Position numbers and translations under genes: made by a program. From NCBI RefSeq assembly GCF_965363235.1, contig NC_134839.1:95003743-95067742 (forward strand): DNA of 64,000 bases. Reading direction: 5' to 3'. Under the pieces are notes generated by a model. It saw only the letters and a list, made by a program, of their open reading frames with translations. It had not been told where the DNA came from and did not search any database. This stretch comes from Mytilus galloprovincialis (Eukaryota; Mollusca; Bivalvia; Mytilida; Mytilidae). Below, piece by piece: positions 22,891 to 34,861 of this stretch. How positions within the stretch are numbered: position 1 is the stretch's first letter; each line of letters starts with the position of its first letter.

Positions 22891-23159
22891 ATTTATATAA
22901 ACAATTGTAATTTTTGTATTTTTGTCTTTCATTTTTGCTTATGTGCTTTATCTAAATACTTTTTTTCTGTTTTCTTTGATACATATGACGTGGCTCTGAA
23001 CTTATACTACCCGTTATTGTGATATTGTTCTATTGTACATTTTTATATTCTTGACTTTCGTTTTTGCTAGTATGCTTTGTCTCTGTGCCTTTTTGTACTT
23101 CTTTCTAACATATTTGTTTAATTTGTAGTAATTAAGATTTAAGATTATAACAATATTGA

Positions 23160-23470
23160 CTGCTGAATCCTTATTTTTGACATTTGTACCTATTATGCTA
23201 TTATGCCTGTTTTTTTGTTCACACATCATTGTCAGTATAACGGATTGATAAAACTGTCATACAATTGAGAGGTTTAGCTAGCTTTAAAACTAGGTTTAAT
23301 CCACCATTTTTAACATAAAAAAAATGCCTGTACCAAATCAGGAATATGACAACTGCTATACATTTGTTTGATGTGTTTGAGTTTTTGATTTTGGTATTTG
23401 ATTAGTGATTTTCCGATTTGAATGCTCCTCGGCGTTCAGTAATTTCACTTTTTGTTGAATTTGAAAGTCG
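23160..23470 (+). repeat. Family A copy
   Basis: Shows 'gactgctgaatcc', 'ctgtcatacaattgagagg', 'atgcctgtaccaaatcagga' and 'ctcggcgttcagtaa' in family order, about 310 bp. Confidence 0.7.
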
Positions 23471-24790
23471 CGTTTTCCAGTATGTTGTCGAAATTCCTAT
23501 CAGCACTCCTAGCCGACCTTTCTTATTTCATATGAGTCAGAGTTCCTTCTGATACTTGTAAAATAATCAAAGAAGCTATATCATTTAATTTCACATACAG
23601 ATACATGATGATGTTCTATTTATTAACAATCCATACTTTCTGATAAGGTCCCATTAATTTATCCTCACTAACTAGATACATTTATTAAAAATCATGGATG
23701 CAACTTCCTCCGTCTCATTTCTAGACATATACCACTAATTCGAGTACAACGGTCATCTCCGTACCAGATTCTATGAAAAACAAAGGGATTTTAATTTTGA
23801 AAGAATCTATTATCCTCACCCTAGTATCAATATACAAACTTCACAGTGTATGGAGTATACATATATAAACTCAACGATATTTAAGAGCTTCTAGCTGCCA
23901 TATTTTACAACGTCAATAGTATTTTTTTTACTTATTTCATCTGACAGTTTCAAGCGCATATAGGTAAATATTCAATGTCTTCTTCACAAATAATACAAAA
24001 TGGTCTTCATTATAAATTCTATAGTATATGCTGCAGTTGTTTTTCTTTTTATATGTTTTACAATTTTCTCTGAGATTTTCTGTGAACTGTTATGTCCTTT
24101 TTAGTCGTATACCTCTTGACTTGGGATATTTAACGAGGTATAAACCTTATTAGACCTACCCTCTTTCGATACTATTCCCACCCGTAGTTTTTTTTACTAC
24201 TGTTAAACTCCATACAGGAAAAAAATCTTGTGATTAGGCATCTCATTATAACAGAATGGCAGATACCTCTAGAATACCACTTATACTATATTCCTTTTGG
24301 TAGTATGACTCTTGACGAGGATCGAATTTTGTAAACCCAGCTTTCTGGGTTTTTATCTTTTGGCATTAGGCGTTTCGATTGCTAGTCGATCCAGAAATGT
24401 GATAGGATGGTTTTCATTACATATACCCATGTATTTATTCTATGAATATAATCAACCACAAAATGTTTTCTTGGTTAGCACCGTCATATTCATTTGTTAT
24501 ACGATATGTAGCTAAATTAACTTGTTTGTTAGCGTCTTTGTCTGATTTTTTGTATGTCTTTATGAACTGCTTAATTAGTTGTGATATACAATTTATGACT
24601 GTGATGTATGTGTACACATTTTTGGCTGTTATATCCCAATTACTGTCACATGTACCAATTATGTCTGATTGGGTTGGTAATCCAAGTTTGTTCATATAAC
24701 GGATCTACAATTTAGAGGTTGAGCGAGCTATAAAACCTAATTTAACTTTTTGATTATAGCTCTTCATCTTTTATATAAGCTTTGGATTTC
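23471..24790. other. Intergenic, nothing recognised
   Basis: AT-rich DNA. Overlapping open frames on both strands at 24435-24699 have no domain, signal peptide or splice support. Confidence 0.45.
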
Positions 24791-24794
24791 AAAT

Positions 24795-24880
24795 ATTTTG
24801 GCCACGAGCATCACTGACGAGACATGTATTGTCGAAATGCGCATCTGGTGCAAGAAAATTAGTACCGTCAATTTTATTAA
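24795..24880 (+). ncRNA. Hammerhead-like motif, second subtype, probably degenerate
   Basis: Plus strand: CTGACGA (24814-24820), stem II GACA/TGTC with loop TGTAT, GAAA (24834-24837), then TGCGCATCTGGTGCA and 'gaaaattagtacc'. Core residues and stem II are intact; the position 7 change is allowed in the consensus. The pair that should close stem III next to the cleavage site is not canonical, so activity is doubtful. It resembles the motifs at 0.7 and 38.0 kb in order and spacing. Confidence 0.5.
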
Positions 24881-25139
24881 CTTACTATCCTGCGTTACTA
24901 GTGGCATCCTAAGTTTTACTACTGTTTACAATCCACTCAAAGAGACATATCTGGTGATTAATAATCTTAACATAACGAATTGGTGAATGCTTATAGTATT
25001 ATTTTGATTATAAGAGATTGCCGAACTCATAAATCATCGGTAATGGTTGAACCAAAATATATGAACAAATGACAAAGTGAGAAATTGTGACACTGCTTTC
25101 TGGACAAAAAAAATCAAAAACAAATATTTTTCGACATTT

Positions 25140-25520
25140 ACTAAAAGATATTTAGGGGACACTCAAATACCAAATGTCGATGACTAACAGATAACATAAT
25201 AACCAAAAAGAGAAACGACAAATTAATTAACATGACACTTCACAGACAACTGAATGAAGGGCACGAACTCCACAAAAAAAGAGGGTGAAATGCAAAAGCA
25301 ACAGACACCCTCTTTAAAAACTAAGGATACGTAGTTTTGAATCAGGTGGGGAACCCGTCGTGTTGCTGAAATGAATTTAACATTCAAAGATTAGTCTAAT
25401 TCGATGATGTCACAATCGAGAAAAAAAGTATGGGAATGTGATAACAACAAGTATAACCTATGACAAAAATATCCCATAACGATATGGCGTCTATTAAACG
25501 TTACCATTAAGACATGAGGA
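25140..25520 (+). repeat. Family C, degenerate copy
   Basis: Follows the family order weakly: 'ggggacactcaaataccaaa', 'agaaacgacaaatt', 'catgacacttcacagac' and 'ggaacccgtcgtgttgctga'. Confidence 0.5.
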
Positions 25521-25701
25521 TGAAAATTTGGAGATTTTCAAATTGAAAATATTATTATTTGACAAAGGGTTGTGCAAACACTTGTGTTTTGTTGCGTGTA
25601 TTGGAATGTGAAGTTTTCTTTAAATACCAAACCAATCAGCTGTTTCTGAATATGTGTTTCATCTTTTTTTATACAAATACAAAAATTATAAACTGAACCA
25701 T

Positions 25702-28327
25702 TTAGATAAAAGTTGAACATAAACATGTGTTGGAGTTAAAAGCAGTTCCATCAGCGCACATCATTTCAATCCAATAACCATTGCTATATTGTTCATAGTG
25801 TCTTGGACTCTTGTCTGAAGCTCTGAGGTCACAGGCTGAAAAAAATATTTTTTAAATTAATACTATATCTATTCAGATAATAATTTTAAATCTGATTAAT
25901 CTCATTAGGTCTTGAAACTTCTCTTACAATTAACACAAAATGAAAAATCTAAAGCTAGCGACTAATAAGACCTCACTTTTCAGTTTCGGAATTTTGGGAC
26001 TTATTGCGATAGTACATTTTACGTTTTTGACAAAAGTTGGTATCGAGTCTACCTGGAGATTTTACTTCCAGAAAAATCTATGTTATGTTCGATTATCATA
26101 TACATATTGTAACTCGACTTTGACGGAACTGATGCTAGTGGATATCCGCCCTGTACGCACCGTTTGACCAATAGCCGGTATTTTTGCTACACTTTATTTT
26201 ATAGCTGTTTAAGAGTTTTGAAACACTATATTTAATAGCTGTTCGAAATGTTTGCTACTGTATTTCATAGCTATTCGAAATTTTATACACTTTATTTTAT
26301 AGCTGATCGAATTTTTTGTAAGAAATGAATTTCATAATTTTATCTGTAGAAATCATACATTCACCGCTTTAAAATGGATTACTAAAATGGAATGTATGTA
26401 TCATTTTCGATCACCTAAGAAACAAATCCTATGTTAGCTGTCGCTTAATGTCCATTGTTTGCTTTAAACTTTTTTCTTTAACATTTATGCTTTAAATAGC
26501 TATGCCATTTGAAACTTAACTTATCCAGCATTATCCTAAGCAGGGATCTACTTCTCAAATTATGTTTGATGAACCAGTCTCGAAAATAAATGGATTCATA
26601 GAGGTTAATTTACTATTTGATGGGGTTCGTGCTGTTTATTATGTAGTTTTCTATGTTGTGTTATGTGTACTGTTGTTTGTCTGTTTGTCCATTTCATTTT
26701 TAGCCATGGCGTTGTCAGTATATTGTCGATTTATGAGTTTGACTGTCCCTCTGGTATCTTTCGTCCCTCTTTTACTAGAAAACAGACAATGTGATGTTTT
26801 TGTTGTTCTTCTTTGATTTTGTTTCATTAGTTTGTTTATTTATGTATTTAATTGGCTAACATTTTCAGACAGTTCGAATCTAGTAGATACGCATTCACAG
26901 AAAAATACGAACTTTAGAGTACAAATGTAGCAAGGTTCCTATAATTGCTCGATAAAGTTATAGTACACAAAGTTCATTATGAAAAGGTCAATATTAATTC
27001 AGTCAGCAAAACGTTACAGTTATGTTAAAGATGTTACAAAAAGCTACATTTATATCTCCCAATAGTGCAAGTTGTGTAAAATCTTACATTATAAGTAACA
27101 ACAGTAAACAATACATACGTGGTGGAGTATGATCACATGAACACTTATGTGCGAAGAATGCTTGTCCATGAGGACAACGTCGTAGATAGCGTCTACCAAA
27201 GTTGTCTACATGCCAATAACTCTCTGGATTTCTGTGTGTTTGTAGTGGACAATCTGTATCAACAAAAATGTTTCATTACATATATCAAGAGATAGGTTAA
27301 AGTTTATTTGAGACTTTCAAAAACAGAAATCTAGCAGTGCTTTAACATGCAGATTGGGACTGACAGTTTCACTCACCAATGTTACAAAAAGGACGTTAAC
27401 AGTGTATAATTTGCTTAGTTAGATCTGATATCCATAGAATTGGATATTTACTGAGTTTAAATTTTCAAACAAAATGTTGTCAATGGTACATGTCACACAC
27501 ACAGAAAATTTTATCTGCCAATCATGACCAATCAGTCTGGGCTGTATAATATTTCAGATACCGTCAAATTTTCAGAGAAATTCTTCACAAATTTTGTCGA
27601 AACCGACATTTTGTAAGACAAACAGCGGACGACAGGGTCGTTATGTATTGTTTTACCTATAATTAGGACAGGAAGAACGGAATGTGCTATGTTAGGCATC
27701 TTTGTTGTTGGGAACTTTTGTCGTTCTGCAACATATGAAATTGGTATTTGTAGAATCATCCTCAAGAAATTTCACGGAATATTTGTTTATACTTATGCAA
27801 TCTACATAATCCAATTTTAATTCATCAATACTTTTTACGGTGTAAGAAATGGAAAGAAAAAAAATATTTCCAGTTATGAAAACGATAATTATAGATTAAT
27901 TAGCGTTGATCATCTCAACGCGATTGATTTTTTCGCTTGAGCCGGTACGACGAAAGGGAGAAAAGCAATCGAGTTGAGATGACCAATGATAATCTGTTTA
28001 TCGCTATTTTACCTATGACGACGTTGTCAATTTAATGTCAATTTTATTGACAACACCACGTGCCACATTAGTTACATGCGATATTTTTTTTTATATCACT
28101 CGACTCCCTACGAAAGAAAATTATAAGCCGGCAAGATCAAATGAAAATTTTATAAAATAGCGATAAAAGTCGATATCATAAATAAAAGTGTCTTATAAAT
28201 ATTCGTACTCACTGGATATGGAATTAGAATTCCATTCACTTTGCCTTTGACTTTTCCTCCATGATTGTGATTTAACACCAATAATACACAAAAATAACAA
28301 TAGCCCCGAAGTTACGGTTATCCGCAT
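25702..28327 (-). CDS. Secreted protein with two chitin-binding-like repeats
   Basis: Three coding exons: 28327-28213, 27253-27119 and 25835-25702, all joined in phase 1, total 127 residues ending in TAA. Exon 1 encodes signal peptide MRITVTSGLLLFLCIIGVKS and a short basic/polar stretch, with donor A|GTGAGT. Exon 2 (acceptor TTGATACAG, donor C|GTATGT) reads NCPLQTHRNPESYWHVDNFG, then RRCPHGQAFF and HKCSCDH. Exon 3 (acceptor TTTTTTTCAG) reads CDLRASDKSPRHYEQYSNGY, then MMCADGTAF and NTCLCSTFI. Each of exons 2 and 3 is one module with the pattern C, aromatic cluster, C-x2-G-x2-F, C-x-C, as in the type 2 chitin-binding domains of mollusc Pif/BMSP shell proteins. The modules have four cysteines rather than the six of classical peritrophin domains. 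The likely role is chitin attachment in an extracellular matrix; this is inference from motifs. An acceptor-like TTTTAG lies directly before the ATG, so a leader exon is expected upstream, possibly near 29.7-29.8 kb where GTTAAG|GTAAAT occurs. Confidence 0.8.
26170..26590. other. Intron sequence with short degenerate direct repeats
   Basis: Three or four loose repeats of 'cactttattttatagctg' type (26191-26310), unit about 50 bp. Otherwise unremarkable. Confidence 0.4.
26590..26775 (-). repeat. Family C fragment, reverse
   Basis: Matches the 3' half of the reverse family C copy: 'gttttctatgttgtgttatg', 'tgtactgttgtttgtctg', 'agccatggcgttgtcag' and 'gactgtccctctggtatctt'. The open frame at 26562-26816 falls within it. 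Confidence 0.7.
27877..28015. repeat. Foldback sequence in intron 1 of the chitin-binding gene
   Basis: Arms 'tcatctcaacgcgattg' and 'caatcgagttgagatga' face each other across about 35 nt and pair with few mismatches. The match continues outward through 'cgataattatagatta' against 'taatctgtttatcg'. Total length is about 140 bp. It is probably a small inverted-repeat element. Confidence 0.6.
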
Positions 28328-28529
28328 CTAAAAGATTTATAATATTTATCAAGATTAAACAAAAATTGACATAATCTGAGTGCGCTTTGTTACATTTTGT
28401 TCGTTGGTATTTATTGTTGTTGCCGTTTTGTGTGATTACGTTTGTTTTGTGTAAATTTTGGTTAGTCAGTGATGGTGAGTATTTTGACTGTGAATTCACA
28501 TTATTATAAGACGTGTCACGGTACTTTTT

Positions 28530-28745
28530 ATCCCAAATTCATGTATTTAGTTTTGATGTTATATTTGTTATTCTCATCGGATTTTGTCTAATGCTTTTTC
28601 GTTTCTGTGTATGTTACATTTAAATGTTGTGTTGTTGTGCTCTTAAATTTAATGCGTTTCCCTCAGTTTTAGTTTGTAACCCGGATTTTTTTTTATCGAT
28701 TTATGAGTTTTGAACAGCAGTATACTACTGTTGCCTTTCTATTTG
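28530..28745 (+). repeat. Interspersed repeat family E
   Basis: Contains 'gtttgtaacccgga', 'tcgatttatgagttttgaac' and 'agtatactactgttgccttt'. The same order appears in reverse at 46575-46800 and forward at 56150-56345; a piece flanks the foldback element at 43.1 kb. Confidence 0.65.
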
Positions 28746-28809
28746 AAGTTTAAAATATATTAAAACGCGTTCAAATGCAATACATAATCTACTAAGAGTG
28801 CACAGTTAA

Positions 28810-29531
28810 GGTAGCACAATACAAAGATTTTATAACTCCAACTCCCAAGTTTTAAAATGCTGTAACTTTCTTAAAAATGCTTGAAAATTTATAAAAGTGG
28901 TAGTTTTGGATAGCTAACATATTACTCTTGCAAGTTAATGCAATGTTAGTATTATGCAACAATTGTGTAACCAATTATAATGTTAACTGTGTCTAAAATA
29001 TTTTTCACCAAATTTCAACTTTCAAATGAAATTAGCTTCTGCATAGGTATCCCTAGAGGGTTGATTTTGTTATATGTTGTTTCTATGGTCATTATCTACG
29101 AAAGAGTGTCTCAGATTTCAGATAGAATTTATAGAACAAATTTTACACCTAATTAAACATTATCTTCTTTTATGTGGTTAGGATATTTACACTAATTAGA
29201 GATTTATGAGAGAATGGAATACCATAGAGACAATCTGAGACATCCGTTTGAAGCCCATGATGTGTTGATTAAGATTTCGTTAAAATTTTCTGTATAGTTA
29301 AAGAGATGATAGAGCTAAATTCATTCAAGTGAACTTACCTAGATTTTGCCACTAATTACATAATAATTCATTACATAATGATTGCATAATAAAAATATTG
29401 CATTCATTTAAAAGATTAATCTTTTATCTATCTATATATACCTCTTTTATTACTTTCTATGCATTCATAAGAAAGTTACAGCATTTCAAAGGTTAGTGAT
29501 TGGAAGTAAAAAATCTTTGTATTGTGCTACC
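28810..29531. mobile_element. Non-autonomous DNA transposon, 722 bp, GGTAGCAC termini
   Basis: The ends are perfect inverted repeats over 18 bp (GGTAGCACAATACAAAGA and its complement). Weaker inverted similarity continues to about 65 bp, including 'atgctgtaactttctta' against 'taagaaagttacagcat' type sequence. The interior is AT-rich with no transposase. No target duplication is evident. The terminal arms make it a typical MITE. Confidence 0.8.
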
Positions 29532-32219
29532 AAATAGTTTCTAGTTCAATTTCCGGACATTTATCGATACTGTTGGATGCATTGTCAATATGATGTCATG
29601 TTTTATTGGAAGTGAATGGCTGAATTCATGAACAATAATCTTTTATAGACCATCAAACCAAGAAAGAACAAATCTTCTAATACCGGTTTTTAAACAGAGA
29701 GTCTTTGAGAAATATTTACCTTAACAGGCGTTATATCCAAAGTATGCACAAAGTCTTCAGACAGTCGTACTGTTTTAAACATACAACAATATGAGTATCC
29801 TTTGTCTATGTTTTAATGAATTCGTATATTTTATTCATGACCAAAAGCCACTAAAATTGAACATAGTTATAAACTAACTCGGTTTAGTTATATTTTATGA
29901 AATAATTTATTAACATGTATATATGTAAGTGTTTGTATTTGTGTCGTATTATAATAATGAAATTAAATATGTGCATTAATATATAATAAGCACCATGCAT
30001 TCAAGAACGGGATTATAAATTTACGCGAAGATATATGTCATTCAATCTATAATGTATGTAATATACGGACTCCTGTACAATTGTGTCAAATGTATGTTAT
30101 CACAAAATTCCAATAAACCTGATAAGACAAACCCTTTCTGATTAGGTATAAACGTAAAATGATATTTATTTTAGTGCGCAGGACACATGCTTTTTGAAAT
30201 CGACAATAGGCATCCAAAGAGTGGAACGAGAAATAAATAAAAGTTCGTACGAAAGTAGTGTCAAAACTCCCGTCAAAATCAACTATTGTCAACTTTGTAA
30301 AAGGGTTGCAACCTTTCTTATAGCACAATTGTATAAAGTTAATACAAAGGAATAAAAGATAAAAATAAAAAAAGTATTTTCATTTATCTACTATTGTTTG
30401 TTTATCTCTGAAATTCCCTACTTTCATAATAGTTATCATAAATGTGTTTACAATTATTAATTAGTTGGTGACAACTGACAACCTTGTTGTAAACAATTTA
30501 TTAAATTTTACATGGCCTCAATGACTAATTTAAGAGTGAGGTTGGGAAGTTTAAAAGGTTAACATAATTTAATGATCAAATGGAAACTTTGGTCTTACCT
30601 TTATAAATTGAAGTCGTCCAGTTAAATAATGAACCTTGGATAATGACCTATCAAACTGTTTTAAGAGTGCGGACTCATTAGTAAAAATAACACTTCTGGT
30701 TAACTGTCATGTGTGATGAATTGCTTACACAGTACTTGCACCTTGATAAAATAGTTATAATTATTTAGCTTTGACCATATTTTTTACACAAATACATCAT
30801 TGACGAGATTTAATTACCGAATTTTGTCCGGAAAACATGCTCTTGGTAGATTGATTGTCATCGAGGAATGTATATTTAATGTCAGACAGAGGTGATACTG
30901 TTAGTCGTCATGATATGTCTGTATTTTTACGACTTAACGCACACTATTAACGTGCTTAAAGTCATATGAAACGAATTTGTGGTGTATTTAATGTTAAGGA
31001 AATTATCAAACTGGTGCATGAACATTTGCTTAAGGAAATTATTGAATCAAGGCATGCACACGTGTTAAGGAAATGTTTTAAAAAACTGCATGCAAATATG
31101 TTAAGGAATTCATTGAACAAATGCATGCACATATGTTAACGAAATTATTGAACCAATGCATGCATATATACTGAACTTCGTTATTTGAATTATTGTTCAT
31201 TCTGAATGCATAACGTTTGATCGACAAAAATATTTTTTTAGACATTGACAATCTGATAATTTGGGTTTTTGTTGTCTAAGTTTTCCGAATTGTGACCTTG
31301 ACCAAATATTCATAGACACACATGGATCACTCGAAAAATAAATGAGATGACATATTTTGTTTATTTTTATTTTTTCCATGTTTTTCCATTTGTTTATTAA
31401 CTATGTCATATCTGTTGAAAAATGAGTTCGTGTCTTATAATAAAGAATTCTTTCAGATTCGGTTAAAACTGTTTTCCTTTAATGTTGGTTTACGTTTTCT
31501 CTCGTCGTGAATTTTCCCTTCGCACTTGCACTGTTGGATTGTCAAATGTGTCATGGTAAGGTTACTCCATATACAGAAAAGTTGTCGGCGAATCAAAGTA
31601 CGGGAAGACAATAATTCAATAGCAGTACATTTTCGATGGTTTTTAGAATATAATGGAGTTTCCTTTAAAAGAAGAGCCTTATTATACTGGTGTTTTATCT
31701 CAAAATTAAGCTATATAAAACATAAAATAAATCTAATTGGACTTGGCAATGGGCATATCCTTTGTAAGTCATCTCCATTTACCAGCAACGGTTAAATTTG
31801 AACAATCAAATGTAAATATAATGTCAAATGACATATTCGCAGGAGTGAATTCAATATATACACATTAATTGTCCATTTAATGCCTAATTTCAGTATCGAC
31901 TCCTAGGAGTCGATATTAAGAATTGAACGATGGACACTTAGGGCGTGAATTTTTCTTGCTACCTGATTGGAAGATATTACGAGACGTGAATAATCAAAAT
32001 TTATTGATTGGTTAGAACAATCCAAACCTAGTAAATGTCCTTCAATCCCGTAGAGTATCGGATTTGTCGTCTCTTTTTTTAGCAATTAGATTTTACACAG
32101 GTAACTTTTATCTATAAATAGACGAATCTTCTGGAGTAAACAACAACGTTAAACGATACTATTTCATAACGTGTGACCTCACGTGTAAAAGTTCCTTAAA
32201 ATAACCAATTAAGTGTAAG
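29532..32219. other. Intergenic, mostly nothing recognised
   Basis: A possible leader-exon donor (minus strand GTTAAG|GTAAAT) lies near 29720. At 31000-31165 there are about four loose repeats of 'aaggaaattattgaa..atgcatgcacatatgtt', unit about 45 bp. No supported coding sequence. Confidence 0.4.
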
Positions 32220-32750
32220 CAACCCAACAATGACTTGTTCGGTTTGTCTGAACATTTCATGGGCTGTTAGACCTTTTGAAAGTTTTAACTCTATGTCAGA
32301 TCTGCTTTAAATGCTTTAGTTTCTGAGATATAAGCCAAATACTTCATTTGACTCTTATGTTCTATTTTTAGCCATGGTGGCCATGTTTGTTGATAGATAA
32401 AAACGTGGGTACAATTCATAAACTAGATTCCTAAAGCAACATTCATTTAAAGTGAAGAAGTATTAGGCACAGATTTCCTCTAAAAGCTTATTTTTTAAAG
32501 ATATAAGCCTAAAACTGCATTTGATCCCTATGTTTTACTTTTAGCCATAGCGGCCTTGTTTGACGATGGATCAAAACTTATTTATAAATTATAAACTAAA
32601 TATCATAAGGAACATTCAGTTAAAGTTTGAGGGTATTTAGCCCTGTAGTTTCAGAGTAAAAGATTTATGAAATAGTTTATGATGACAGTCGACGGACGAC
32701 AAGTGATGGCACACGCTCACATGGGGCCCTTCGGGTCACGGTGAGCTAAA
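32220..32750 (-). mobile_element. Truncated GCTCACC-type element, reverse orientation
   Basis: Reading in reverse it begins TTTTAGCTCACCGTGACCC, continues 'atcacttgtcgtccgtcg', and then shows two sub-repeats with 'agccatggtggccatg'-like cores. It ends near 'caacccaacaatga', corresponding to the 'gttgggttgctgcccc' part of the element at 48.96-51.77 kb. It is an older, shorter relative of that element. Confidence 0.65.
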
Positions 32751-33332
32751 AATGAAGTGGTATAATACGTTTTTGTCTAATCCTATTATTGCATCGCACC
32801 ACGGTGCGGAGGTATTAGTTTCCGGCAACGCCATCTTGAAATAATTACTAATCACATATAGATTATGATAGGTTACTTTATGGTGTGGCTGAGATACAGC
32901 AGTATCTATTGGCTTACTAAGATAAAGAATAACATACATTTCTCGTCTCAGGATAAAACATTAAATGCTGAAAAATTAACTATGTGTATATCAGTTCCAA
33001 CTTACTGTCATTAATGCATGTACGTTTTATTACGCATATATTGCACACTGAAATTTGATATTGAAATATCAATTATTAATACTACTTTTTTGCTTTGTTA
33101 ATCTTTAATATACACGAATTGTTTTGCGAAACAATGTTCATATGTGCAATGTTTATAAAAATGCATTATCAGTATTTTATTACTCCTGTCAGTCTGGGAA
33201 CACTTCATGAGTCACGTTTATTTGTATTTTTTTTTAATGTTTATCAAGTAAAGTGAACCAAATCTCAAAAGTGTATAACGTGCACTCATCTAGTAAATCT
33301 GTGTTATATATGTCGTGTACAAGTTGCGATTT

Positions 33333-33587
33333 GCGGAAATGTGTGTACTCGTGGTTTACGTAAGTAACGTATCGGACGTAAGTGTATTTGACACTATTTT
33401 TCTCTGTTTTATTATATTGAAATCGTGTATTATTTGCGATATTATTATTTTTGAAAAAAAACTTGATTTAGAAAAGAATGCTGTTTCACTGGATAAAACG
33501 AAGACTCTTTTAACTGTTATTGTGGAAATGAAATACGTGCTCCCTTTACGTTCGTTCGTACCTTTCGTCAATTTGTAAGAAAGCTCT
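33333..33587. mobile_element. Tandem insert unit 1, left-truncated
   Basis: Only the last 255 bp of the unit, ending in the 31-bp terminal inverted repeat (33557-33587). It differs from units 2 and 3 at several sites and lacks a 12-bp A-rich segment, so it is more diverged than they are from each other. Confidence 0.75.
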
Positions 33588-33621
33588 AATAGAGCTTTCT
33601 TACAAATTGACGAAAGGTACG
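33557..33621. repeat. 65-bp near-perfect palindrome (unit 1/2 junction)
   Basis: Two 31-bp arms around AAT; arm begins CGTACCTTTCGTCAATTTGT. An identical palindrome lies at 34797-34861 between units 2 and 3. It forms where the right terminal repeat of one unit meets the left terminal repeat of the next. Confidence 0.9.
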
Positions 33622-34827
33622 TATGCTTGACGAATCATACGTAAGGCTCGTTTAAGGGATCCTTTCTTCTGACATATTTAAATAATTATAGTCGTGGAAC
33701 TTCGGACAATTATCCTACATGCAACGACACTTATTAAATTGGATTTTTCTAGGGATATATTTAGGATTTCGGGACGTACGATAGGTTAAAATATGATACC
33801 ACCAGGTCGGAGGAGATACCACTTCAAAATATCCTAAATATAGAGTAGTCAGACGAAAACATTTCCCCTAATAGACTGAAAACCGGCCCTCTTCAATATT
33901 ACAATGTTGTACTGTTTAACCTAAAAAAAAAGTCAAAGCAAATACATTGTCTTCTTCCCTTACAGAAAAATGAGAAAAATCAAAGCACAAATACTTCCTT
34001 GATTCAAAATTTACAACGCTCAAAATAATAAAATGAAAATGAAGAAAACAAGATGATCTTCAAACTATGCCATATGCTGGTGCTCGTTTAATAACTTTTG
34101 AATCATCGCCTCTCCCCTGGTAATATTCATTGCTCCCCCCTTAATGTGTATATATGATACACCGGAGCAATTGAAGTGTTGTTTTAGTGTATAATTACGT
34201 TTTGCCTATTGTCCTGAACCTTCATGAAATATTAGCCACTAGACGATAAGTGACAACTTTGCGTCTATCTTCCAAACATGTGTACTGTTAAATCGTCATC
34301 ATAAAATCCACAAAATTGTAGATTTATTTTCTTGATATACAAAATCTGTTTTTCTAGATTTATTTAACATTTCTTTTTAAAAACATTGTAGCATATTTTT
34401 TTTTTAGCAAATCTCGATATTCCACTTTGACAATTTGCTGAAAGTTTACTATAAAAAATAAAAATAAATGTGAATCTTGTCGTTAAATTTAGACTAACGT
34501 ACTTCAATAATGCCATTGAAATGTTAATCGTGAAACTCGTGCTTAAAAAAATCCCGCGGAAATGTGTGTACTCGTGGTTGACGTCAGTAACGTATCGGAC
34601 GTACAAAAAAAAAATGTAAGTGTATTTGACACTATTTTTCTCTGTTTGATTATACAAAAATCGTGTATTATTTACGATATCATTATTTTTGAAAAAATAA
34701 ACTTGATTTAGAAAAGAATGCTGTTTTACTGGATAAAACAAAGACTCTTTTAACTGTTATTGTGGAAATGAAATACGTGCTCCCTTTACGTTCGTTCGTA
34801 CCTTTCGTCAATTTGTAAGAAAGCTCT
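33591..34827. mobile_element. Tandem insert unit 2, complete, 1237 bp
   Basis: Starts with AGAGCTTTCTTACAAATTGA at 33591 and ends with the perfect complement at 34827 (31-bp terminal inverted repeats). It is joined to unit 1 and to unit 3 by the trinucleotide AAT. It has no ORF resembling a transposase. A non-autonomous element is the best reading. Confidence 0.75.
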
Positions 34828-34861
34828 AATAGAGCTTTCTTACAAATTGACGAAAGGTACG
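34797..34861. repeat. 65-bp near-perfect palindrome (unit 2/3 junction)
   Basis: Same sequence and layout as 33557-33621, with AAT at the centre. Confidence 0.9.

Noticed and set aside
24435-24699. Opposed open frames of 85-86 codons
   Set aside because: No recognisable domain, composition typical of AT-rich non-coding DNA, and no splice context.
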